Made by a program: the position numbers and the translations under genes
DNA from: Telopea speciosissima
Lineage: Eukaryota; Streptophyta; Magnoliopsida; Proteales; Proteaceae
Length of the DNA: 64,000 nt
NCBI RefSeq assembly: GCF_018873765.1
Contig: NC_057922.1
Span: 66,178,755-66,242,754 of the forward strand
Reading direction: 5' to 3'
Shown here: one piece after another, positions 47,020-56,612 of the stretch
Layout: the number at the start of each line of letters is the position of its first letter
How positions within the stretch are numbered: the stretch's first letter is position 1
The notes under the pieces: model-generated
Told to the model about the DNA's origin: nothing
Databases searched by the model: none
What the model saw: only the letters and a program-made list of their open reading frames with translations

Positions 47020-48216
47020 TTAATTAAATTCATACCAGGGCAAGGCAGGATCTTGTAAATACTCCAAATTCTGTTGCAGGAAGCAGCTCTCGTATGCGTT
47101 TGCATTCAACCAAGATGGAAACTCCAAGACCTCATCGAATGGGTTCTGAAACCCATCGTCTTGTTTGCTCTCCGGGTCTGGGCTGATCTCCATAGTCTTG
47201 AGGAACTTAAACCACCAAGCCGATGTCATCAAATTCATAGTATCGTTCCATTCTATCTGATGCTTCTCTCCAATGGATCTGATCTCTGCCATCTCCTCAT
47301 CATCCATGGCTGGATGCAGAAGGTGATCTCCTGTCCTCACACCAGAGTCACTCCCATCGTCCATCATTGGAGGTTCTTCGGCTGATGATGGTGGAACTTC
47401 CTCCATTGCAGTGGGAGGAGAATAAGATGATGATGATGATGGAGAGGAAGATGAGTAGATTGATGGGTTGTTGTTGTAATTGAAATCATGGAGATTGAGA
47501 TTTAGGCCTAGGGTTTGATTGGGTAAGGAAAAATTGTAGTTCTCAGTACTGATTGGTGAGGTTGGAATTGGGGAAGAAGAAGGCCATGAGAATTGAGTTT
47601 GAGGGGGGAAAGGAAAGGATGATGATGGGTAGGATATATAATTGGAGTAATTGGTGTTGTCTCCTAATTGATAAACTCTAGGGTTTCTTCTGGTTTTCAT
47701 CTTCTCTGCATGTTCTAAGGAGGGTTGAGGAAATTGAATTTGGGGTGGAGTTTCCAATGTTTGGAATGGAGGTTCTTGGTGTTGTTGTTCAGTGGCTTGT
47801 TTCATGGAAGCTCTATGGAACTTAAGTGCAGTCACAATCTCTCTCCTTGCTTCAGCCATATTTAGAAGCCTTTCTTGATAAGGCCTACTAGTATGGAGTC
47901 TCCTCCTCACCTGTTTCTTTGGTTGTTGTTGTTGTTGTTGTTGTTGTTGTTGAGGTTGTTGGGGTTGGGGTTGATTTGGTTGTTGGGTCTCACCCAGCAA
48001 ACGTTCGCTAAGTTTAGGGAAGTTTTGAGGGAACCCATCATCACCATCTCCAGTAACGGTGGGTTTATGGTTGATAGGGTCTTTGGTTCTGGAAGAGCTT
48101 AGTTGTTTGACGAGGCTACGGATGTAAGCACCAGAGAGATGAGCTCCTTCTTTCTTCTCCATCTCCATTTCTGATCCTCCTCCTTTAATCCCCTGTTTTG
48201 AGGATCGATTTCTCAT
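47020..48216 (-). CDS. PolyQ, low-complexity plant protein with EAR-like motif
   Basis: An intronless 398-residue frame. It opens with basic and acidic runs and 'LSGAYIRSLVKQLSSSRTK' (27-45). A 10-Gln run (89-98, mostly CAA codons) is followed by KKQVRRRLH (100-108), a likely nuclear signal, and a predicted helix 'RLLNMAEARREIVTALKF' (116-133). Residues 145-300 are Pro/Ser/Asn-rich and hold LGLNLNL (236-242), an LxLxL repressor-type (EAR) pattern. The C-terminal block is the most ordered: EEMAEIRSIGEKHQIEWNDT (307-326), 'TSAWWFKFLKTM' (331-342), 'FPSWLNANAYESC'. It resembles uncharacterised plant proteins often named only for Pro or Gln content. I infer a nuclear co-regulator; no DNA-binding domain is seen. 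An in-frame Met at residue 17 is an alternative start. Confidence 0.82.
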   Translation of the reverse strand: MRNRSSKQGIKGGGSEMEMEKKEGAHLSGAYIRSLVKQLSSSRTKDPINHKPTVTGDGDDGFPQNFPKLSERLLGETQQPNQPQPQQPQQQQQQQQQQPKKQVRRRLHTSRPYQERLLNMAEARREIVTALKFHRASMKQATEQQHQEPPFQTLETPPQIQFPQPSLEHAEKMKTRRNPRVYQLGDNTNYSNYISYPSSSFPFPPQTQFSWPSSSPIPTSPISTENYNFSLPNQTLGLNLNLHDFNYNNNPSIYSSSSPSSSSSYSPPTAMEEVPPSSAEEPPMMDDGSDSGVRTGDHLLHPAMDDEEMAEIRSIGEKHQIEWNDTMNLMTSAWWFKFLKTMEISPDPESKQDDGFQNPFDEVLEFPSWLNANAYESCFLQQNLEYLQDPALPWYEFN

Positions 48217-48427
48217 CTCTGTTTTTCTCTCTTCTGAATTCTGATCCTCTGTCTCTCTCTCTTACACTCAATAAGTCTCTAGGAAGAAAGCAGAGATGGA
48301 ATTGGACTGTGGGGGAGAAAGAAACATGATTTTCTTTTCTTAGAAGAAGATCACAAGTACAACACCTCTGAGCAGAGCAGAGCAGAGCTGCTCGAGAAAG
48401 GTGGTGGTCTCATGGTCATGGGTTGCT

Positions 48428-48435
48428 ATAAATAG
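48428..48435 (-). promoter_or_regulatory. Near-palindromic TATA-like box, candidate for the 398-aa gene
   Basis: GCTATAAATAGC on plus reads GCTATTTATAGC on minus, about 210 bp upstream of the minus-strand ATG. The consensus form is on the plus strand, but no gene follows there, so use by the minus-strand gene is the simpler reading. CT-rich leader sequence lies between. Confidence 0.35.
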
Positions 48436-50124
48436 CCCAAGACAATTAGACACTCTAGACTTGACCCACCTCTCTCTTTCTTGTTTTTTTTTTATATACA
48501 AAATAAGAAAAAGAATCGAGAACAATTCTTTCAGACCTTTTTTCCCGTTTTTGGAAAAGCTTAGGTTGTTAGGGTTTTGTTACTGCGCCTAAATGGGTAC
48601 ATGGTAGGAAGGACAGAAGGCAAAAGTAGAATTACAATAAAACCCTCGATGAAATCTTGAATGTTTGAGAGTTAAGGTCAAAGGGAATTGAAAGTCAATA
48701 TGTGGGTTATTTTGGTCATTCTCTCAGATCTTGACTTGGAGACTTCGGGGTTGCAGGTATATAGATATCAGCAGTAACTGTTAGATGCCGCGTATGGGTA
48801 TTTCAGTAATGAAAATTTCGGTGTCGTGGGCGTTTGGGGTCTGCAAAGTACATCAAAACAATGGGACCACAAAGGAAAGGGGCTACGAAGTAAGAACTGG
48901 CAGAAGAATCTCCATTACTGTTGCTTTTACTTCTCTTCTTTTTCTTCTCTATAAAACGATACTTAATTTCCCTTCAAACTGACCTCTAGCAAGTTCGTAA
49001 TCTCTGTATCCGCTGGATCGGATCGGGATCGGCCAAATTCAGACAAATATAACATTTTTATTTATTTAATTTTTTTTTTATCCTTTTACCCTTACTCATA
49101 CAAGTGGATTGGACTCCGATTAAAATCGGGTGATTCGATCCGAGATTACGATCTGTGTGCTAGAGAAGGTATTTATATAGACTAAAAGGAAATTAAAAAC
49201 AAAAAAACAATAAAAAAGAGGGGGAGAAGGAAAATGAGAAAGAGATTGGCTTTCTTATTCTGTTTTTTTCTTCTTTTTTTTTTTTTGGTGGGTAGAAAGA
49301 AAGAAAGAGTTTGGCTTAGTGCTTATAAAACAACGAACTTGGACCTTCTGTAAAAGACAGAAATGCTCCATAATTCTCTCTCTCTCTCTCTCTTGAAATT
49401 CCTGTTTACCATTTTCTGCCTTCTCACGCTAATTGGAGGTGGCAGAGGGATGGCTTCTGTCTGTTTTATCAGAGTTTTCAGGTAGCAACAACGGTGAAAA
49501 TATGCGGGGGGGAAAAAGAGCTAAGAGATGGGAATCTATTACCGTCCTAAACATAAACAAAGTGGCTTCATCTGTTTCTATTCTCTTCCACGATGAAATT
49601 CGTAATAAGAGTATAATAAAAATCTACTCCCCCATATTACCCCCTTCAAAGACAATGGTAAGAAAAGTCTAATAATTGAAGCTGTTAGTAAAATTAAGGA
49701 GAGGGTTGGGGTGTCAATTGGTCCGGTTTTGGTCCTAAGGGATCAGGATTAGAATCAGGCCAATAAACTAATCAAAAAAATAGACCTCATGAATCTTAAG
49801 AATTATATAATATATATAGGGTTAAGATGTCAAATTGTTCTTGTGCCAAGAGTTTTTAATTGGTAGATCTGGAATTAGACTAAGAACTTAACGGTAGATC
49901 TAGAATCGGACTAATAAGCTATTGGGTGAATCGGTTCTGGTCCAAAATTGACACATTTAGTTGTTGAATAAGCTGCATAGTGGATCGCACCAATGACGTG
50001 TGACAAAACCACATAGTTCGTTAGAGGCAGCAAGGTAATTTCATGTAAAAAACATAAAGAGATAGACATAGCTAGAAATGCTAGCATACCCTGTCCCGAT
50101 AGCTTAGAAAACTATTTTCCATTT
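48436..50124. other. Intergenic, no gene seen
   Basis: T- and CT-rich tracts at 49262-49288 and 49376-49392. 49709-49930 repeats 'ggtctaga..gactaat' and 'ggtccggttttggtcc' words of a dispersed repeat. No gene is supported. Confidence 0.4.
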
Positions 50125-50133
50125 AAATTTATG

Positions 50134-50281
50134 GAGAAAAGTTCTCTGTGGAGACACAGGCGCCACACCCAGACACAGTGGGGGGCAAACTGATCGCTCC
50201 GCCCCCGAGATGTCAACATGCACGCTCTCATTGGCTACATCACGCACGTGGCCACTGCACTCCCCACAAAGAATGCTCCCC
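50134..50281. mobile_element. Foldback MITE, family 2 copy 3
   Basis: 'gttctctgtgg' at the left and 'ccacaaagaatgc' at the right are the family's inverted ends, though the interior is diverged. An 11-bp identity TTAAATTTATG flanks it (50123-50133 and 50282-50292), consistent with a 9-bp target duplication of ambiguous register. Confidence 0.75.
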
Positions 50282-51591
50282 TTAAATTTATGCATGACTT
50301 ATGTATTAACATAGTGGCCAATGGAAGAGTGCACACATGTATCCAAGGAGAAGGATGGGGTGATCATTTCACTACCCTATGAGAGAGGGCGTTCTTCTTC
50401 TAAAAATGAAAAACAACCTGGTGAAGATGGGGGTGCTGCCGGTATGGCTTATCATCAACAAAACTTTTAGCATGATATGAAACAATCAATATACCTTTAT
50501 AAGACCCATCCAACTTGGCAGAAGTTAGAGATCAAAATATGGAACAAAAATTGGTCACTTGGCAGGTCATCTCCCAAGAGTTTGTTGTTCACCTCCAGAT
50601 GTGATCATCCCTCGTTCTCTCCGCCCCTTTCAAGTTGCACAGTACTCTATCCTTCACCCGTTCGCTCTACCCTGTTTTAAGTTGTACCATAGTTTTAGGT
50701 ATCATGATTGGATCAACCATGGTCAATATCCATACTTGACTTATATTGTATTGGTGGTATAAGAATAGAGGAAAGCAAAATATTCCAAAAGACCCTCCTC
50801 AAGTACATGAAGATGCTAAAACCTTAACAAATCGATGTGGAACCGTAACTCCCAATATTTCAATATTATCCCTCACGTATAGTTTTAGTATACTTGACTC
50901 TATACGTGAACAGACAATTTAAAGAGGATAACAAAAAAAATCCTTGACATTGATATTATCTTGGAGGATCCAATCATAAACCTTAAGACATTAAGTGGAA
51001 ATAACTTCTCAAGTATATAAAAGCACTAAGAACTTAAAACAAATCAATATAAAATTATAGGCAAAAAAATACGTAAACCATCCACATACAATAAATTAGT
51101 AGATGACACCAATGGACAACAGGGATGGAATATCATACAAGAGGGTCAGTGGTCATTCTAAAGAGGAAAGAAAGAGATAAACATTGTGGGTTGTTATAAT
51201 TATATAATTATTCCCAACATCTCAACAATACTTTCTGAAATTCAAATCTTTTTTGGTCAAATCTAAAGCATTAAACTGGAAAAGGGCAAAAAGGAAAAAC
51301 CAAAAAAAGGCGTCACTGCGGATTGAATTACGATGGAAATAGGCATAATATCGGTATTCTTCGATCAGAAGGTCAAACGATTATGTATGTATCAGGACAC
51401 AATTGAGGACGTCAGTGCCAAACAGTGGTGCACATGCAAACGTCTCTCTCTCTCTCTCTCTCTCGCTCTCGTTTCAATGGTTATTTTTCCTTCTTGTGGT
51501 GCAACATTTACCAGATGATGACCAATATTCATGGTCCCCAATTCTAATGCATAGAAATGTTTCTGCATCAACCTTCAATTAACTTGATGGT
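50282..51591. other. Intergenic, no gene seen
   Basis: (CT)n at 51440-51464 and a GATACC-family fragment near 50690-50740. No gene is supported. Confidence 0.4.
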
Positions 51592-51600
51592 TGAATATAT

Positions 51601-51778
51601 GGATCGTGATCTTTTATGGTGCGCTGCCTGTAACGGTTTGTGCAGTTCAGACAGTAATGTCCATCTTACTCGTATTCGAGTGCCTTATCCAAGCAAGGGT
51701 AAGATGGACATTACACACGGTGCTCTGTCTGGACTGCACAGATCGCTACGAGCAACACGCCGTAGAGGATCTGTATTG
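51601..51778. mobile_element. Foldback MITE, family 1 copy F
   Basis: 178 bp with the family ends GGATCGTGATC and GAGGATCTGTATTG but diverged arms ('gtgcagttcagacagtaatg' pairing with its complement). TGAATATAT (51592-51600) and TAAATATAT (51779-51787) give an 8/9 target duplication. This is the most diverged member. Confidence 0.8.
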
Positions 51779-51787
51779 TAAATATAT

Positions 51788-54657
51788 ATACATAAAAAAA
51801 TTCTAATGAATTGAGCAACTATATTATTGGTTGGAATGGCGGCCATATACTTTTATCTTCTGGTTTTTTTTTTTTTTGGTGGGAAGGGGGGATTTCTCAC
51901 TATAATGGTGGCATTTGATTTTCGTAATCATATATCATTTTTGTCCCATGACAACTCGGGTGCATGGGACTAAAATTTTCTTTAAAAAAAAAAACTTGTG
52001 GTCCTATATTGTGAATGTCAAGTTTCAATCCAATCAAAGTATTCTACATTGCAGAACAAGCTAATAAAAAAATTAGGACTACATGAGAGGGTGCCTGGAG
52101 AAACCTCAAAGGATATGCCGTTACATAAAAGGATAAATGATTGAATTGAGACCGAAATACAACATGTGGTTAATCAAAACCATTTTCTTGATATCTAATA
52201 TCATTGGTGGATTTACCACAGCACTCTTTCATTTGACAGGAAGAGAGTCATGGTTACAATAACAATACATTTGTTACCACATATAGTGGCAGATAAATGT
52301 TTGGAGAGAATCTGGTGAGCATATGGTTGAGATGAGCCAAGTGATGTAGCTGAGAGCTTAAGCATCAGATTTGTAAGATACGAATCAAATATAGGTAAAT
52401 GATATTGGAGAAACTTTCCCTTCACCCACGAATCTATTGCCATTATAACTCGTCTCTAGTTAAAGGTCTAGCCCCTATTATAATGAGACCCATAGGAGGA
52501 GTGGTGAATGGTACTTGTACAAGGACATGATCTGCACTCTATTATAATACCTATCTCGGTGAAATGAAGGAATTTCATTTATCAAAAAAAAAAAAAGTGA
52601 AGGAATTTCACCTTCACATGTACTTGAGGAAAACTTGGTAATTGCGAGAGGCTCAGGGAGGATCTCTGCTTTTTCATTGAGGTTGTTTCCATTATCAAAC
52701 CTGTGATCATTTGGTTACAATGGAGCAATATTTACCATTGCACCAAGGCCCATTCTCTACTCCATGAGCTTTCATGTTTTCATAATAAAACATTTTTTAT
52801 CGAAAAAAGAAAGGCCCACTTTCTTGGATAACAAATACTCTGTTATAGGGAAAAAGACACCGGCCTCCACCCTTTGTTTTGAGGATGAGAGAAATAGACA
52901 TATGGGAGTGCAGGCAATAGATCATATTGCTGGACAGAAAACTACTTTCCTAAATTTATGAAGTCAAGATGTTTATTGAAACGAAAAAACTAAAAAGGTT
53001 GAGAAGAAGAAACGATGTATTTCAAAATCAGAAATACAAAACTAAAAAAAAAACATAATTTGTCCATTGGAAGTAAACCAAATTTCTTTTCCATAAGAAA
53101 TATTCATTTTTTTTGACACCAAAACACTGCTTAGTTATGTACGTATTAGGAATTTACCTAAATTACAGACTGAAAAATTCAATATGTTTTTGGCAAGTCT
53201 CTGTCACAGGTAAGAGAATAATCAAATACTTTCTTTTTTTTATGACGAAGAATCAAATAGTGTTGTTTCCATTCTTCGTTCCTTTCTTGTTTTTTTTGGT
53301 TTCAATAAGAGAAAAATTCTTGTTTTTCTTGGAGAAAGAGAGAGAGAGAAAAAGACCTGACTCCTGAGTCATGAGGTTGAGGATAATATCAAAGATGATG
53401 ATGATGGCTTGTTTCTGGACAAATTTGGTTTCCACCAATAGCTTCACGAGCAGAGAGAGATCTGAGAATGACTTCGACGGTCTTTGACGAATAGTATTTG
53501 CCCACGAAAACCATTACACTTAACACCATACAAAATCTCTCTTTATACTCTGATTCCATTCACACTCTTCATCACCCCTCTTTTTTTTAATCCTTTTTTC
53601 ACAGATAAGAAAGGGGAATTTTCAATACTGCAAAAACAAGAAAATGACCCACGATCGAAAACACTAGAGAGCGGAGCATTTTATTGATTGATTGGTTCTA
53701 CTGATTTTGTTCCACGTCGCTCGCGCGCTGAAAGCTTTGCAATTGCAGGCCTCTCCTCTGCTCTGCTGGCCGTTTCTGCACAATTCTCTTTCTCTCTCTT
53801 TCTCTGAGTTGGGTTCAGAGCCTGCCTTCCTTTACTTTCTTTCTCAGCAAGAAAAAGATAAGGCAGGAAGAGGTGGTGGTGGTGGCTAGTCATAACTCAT
53901 AAATAATTTTTTTCTGATAAAAGACTAAGTCATAAATAAGGTTTGATACGTTTCCATTTAAAACTCGGTCCCTGTAATTAACTTCTAATAAATGTTATTA
54001 ATTATCCAACACTGGGGCCATTGTTGTATTGGAATTGATTGCAATTTCTGAAATGTAAAAAGATTTTTGTTCATGATATTTTTCATTCTTCGGATTACCA
54101 TATGAATATATCACATCAATTTTTTTATTTTTGTTTGTATACTTATTTTGATTTGAAAAGGTGAATTGAAGTTTTTTTAATCGAATCTTTTCTCACTACA
54201 AATTATGAATTTGACATTTCTTTATGATTTAAACTCAAAAATAAATCGATCTAAACCGATATTAACTTGATATTAAAAAATTAAAATAAACCAAAACCAC
54301 ACTAGACCGAAAATCGAAACCGATCGAAAACCAAACTTTCTCAATGGTTTGGCTTTGATCTCATCGTTCCAAGACCGTTCCAAGATCGAAACCAATTCAG
54401 CCCTTTCAAAAACCGAATCAAACCAATCATTTGACACCCCTAACTCAAACCGTCAAGGCCAAACTTGCACCCCGACAATTATTGTATTGGTTTGATTCAA
54501 ATCAGAACACTACTTTTTTTTTATATTTAAAAAAATGATATACATGCCTTATCAAATAAATCCATATCGAATTATCGATCGCGATGGTAAACTGATATGA
54601 ATTGGTGCATGTTTTCATTTCTTGTGTAAATATTGAAGAGTATAGACGTTGTTGGCA
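51788..54657. other. Intergenic, no gene seen
   Basis: 52848-52957 is a worn copy of the 25.2-kb MITE. 54260-54450 repeats 'ccgaaaatcgaaaccgatcg' words ending 'tttgacacccctaac', a dispersed-repeat end. The short frames at 53113-53893 are low complexity. Confidence 0.4.
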
Positions 54658-54666
54658 TTTTTTCTG

Positions 54667-56100
54667 GGGAAATTTATGAAACACCCCCTGAAAATGGGTC
54701 GAAATTTAGATCACCCCCTAAAATTTGAAAATACTCAGATCAACCTTTCTACACTAACAAAGTTTCTCTGCTATTAGTTATTGATGTAAAAAGACTATTT
54801 TACCTTTATACTAAATCATTAGAATTAAATTTACAATACTACCTTTTCCTTCATCTTCAACCTAATTTCATCCTCTTCCTCACACCTGTAAAAACGCCGG
54901 AGAGAAGGAAAAAAAAAAAACAAAAAAACCCAAGAGACAGCGGTCTCCATTGGAAAATCCATCAGCGTCAATAATCTGATTTGATTGGTATTCTAACTAA
55001 GGGGTGAAACGTTGTGAGCTCCTTCATCTGCATCAGTTTCCCGCCAGTGGTGCCGAAGCCGAGGAGTTGGAAGAGAGTGATGGCAGAAATGCAGGATTGG
55101 TTATCCCAGAACCCAACGGCGTGAGCCACTGGTGATTACGCTTGGAGAAGAGATTCTCGAACTGGTACACCGGAAGGAAGTCCGATATGGTCATGTTGCA
55201 GCTCCAAAAGCGATTCCTTCCCTGTCTGTTCTCTCGTTTGAAATGTGACCACAGAGAGAGAGAGAGAGAGTGGTGGTGGGTTAAAACGGATCTACAGTCT
55301 CCAATTAATTTCGAACCAATTGTAAATAATAAGAACAGAAGGAAGGCAAGGCTGGATTGAATTGACAGGGAATAAAAAATCTATTCCTTTGATTCTATCT
55401 TAATGGTGTGCATTCCAAGACCAATTTACCATCAGTGGTAAAGCCCTAGATTTTATTTTAGAACAGCAAAGCCCGAAGAAAAAGAGGAGAAAGAAGAAGA
55501 TAGAAGACAGAGGTTAAATATGTTTAGGGTTTCTATTCTTTTTTGTGAGAGAGAGATTTGCAAGGACCGGTGACGGAGAAAGTCACAGTCTGATTTGTAA
55601 ATGAGATCTGATTTGTAATGAGATCTGCAACCACGGTGGTGGTTGTTAAAACCCTATCTCCATTCGATTTAGCAATTTGGGGAAGAAGGGATTCTTTGTT
55701 TTAATTTAAAAAAAAAAAGTTGCAGGTCAAATGCGTTCGATTCCCTGTACGCATGTCTCCTGAAATTTAAACCCAAGACTTCTTCTTCTTCTTCTCCAAT
55801 GCATGCTGGACTGGAAAGGTGGAGATTAAGTTGCAGAGATTAAGTTGCAGGTCATGTGAGGAAGAAGATGGATCTTGGGGTTTTTAGATCTAAGGGTAAA
55901 AAATAACTTCACATTAACTATTAACTAAAGGGTAGTTTAAGGTTTTCAAAAAATTTAATTAGCTGATTTCATCACTTAACTAACGGTAAGATTTAATTTG
56001 AATATAGGGTTTTAATGCTAGGATTGATCTAAATATTTTCAAATTTCAGGAGATAGAATTGAATTTTGACCCATTTTCAGAGATGTTTCATAAATTTTCC
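54667..56100. mobile_element. Second non-autonomous Mutator-like element, 1434 bp
   Basis: The left end 'gggaaatttatgaaaca' and the complement of the right end 'ggaaaatttatgaaaca' start terminal inverted repeats of about 170 bp ('ctgaaaatgggtc', 'aaatttgaaaata', 'agatcaa' in both). TTTTTTCTG (54658-54666) and TTTTTTCTT (56101-56109) are an 8/9 match to a 9-bp duplication, weak because of the T-run. The interior 55000-55250 is GC-rich and coding-like on the minus strand ('MTISDFLPVYQFENLFSKRN' and, in another frame, 'LFQLLGFGTTGGKLMQMKEL'), which suggests a captured host exon. No transposase is present. Confidence 0.75.
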
Positions 56101-56338
56101 TTTTTTCTTCTGTTTTTTTTTTTTCTCTTAAATATATTACAATTTAACTAGCTGATTTCATCACTTAACTAACGATAAGGTTTAATTTGAATATAAGGCT
56201 CTAATGCAAGGAGTGATCTAAATATTTTCAAATTCCAGGAGATGAACTGAATTTCGACCCATTTTCAGGGATGTTTCGTTAATTTTCCTTTTTTCTTCTG
56301 TTTTTTTTTTTTACCTTAAATATATTACAAATTCTGTA
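55961..56338. repeat. 189-bp tandem duplication of MULE end plus flank
   Basis: Unit 1 (55961-56149) and unit 2 (56150-56338) both run from 'agctgatttcatcacttaac' to 'aaatatattacaa', with about a dozen or more base differences. The unit includes the right end of the element, the target duplication and about 40 bp of neighbouring DNA, so it arose after insertion. Confidence 0.85.
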
Positions 56339-56612
56339 GTCTGTTCCCCTTTAGAGGTGGAGGTGGACCCACCTCCAGCAGCTTCACTTCATCCATAGGA
56401 CCATAGCCATTGAAGCCCATTGAAGAAATAGTGGTGGGACCGGGATCGGGACCGGGACGGGAACCGGCTGCGCCTGCCAATACTGACGGAGACGATGTGA
56501 CTGGTCGTAAGCAGCGGTTGTTTTTTCGCCGCTCTCCTCCTCTGGTCTGTGTGGCCTGTGGGGAAGGCTTATGTTGAAATTGCCACGTTACCAAGACGGC
56601 CTGAGCATCCAA
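56325..56612 (-). CDS. Doubtful GC-rich 95-codon frame
   Basis: A 95-residue minus-strand frame in a locally GC-rich island (56340-56700) that also has CACGTG at 56628-56633. The sequence is Pro/Gly/Arg-rich with no recognised family ('GFNGYGPMDEVKLLEVGPPP'). It stops inside the duplicated MULE flank. It could be an exon or a chance frame in a promoter-like island; no splice partner is visible. Confidence 0.2.
   Translation of the reverse strand: MDAQAVLVTWQFQHKPSPQATQTRGGERRKNNRCLRPVTSSPSVLAGAAGSRPGPDPGPTTISSMGFNGYGPMDEVKLLEVGPPPPLKGNRLQNL

Noticed and set aside
53681-53893. Opposing frames at 53.7-53.9 kb in a less AT-rich patch
   Set aside because: The patch is CT/GA-rich, the frames are mutual shadows, and no domain or splice context is seen. 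It was also scanned for a microRNA hairpin without success.
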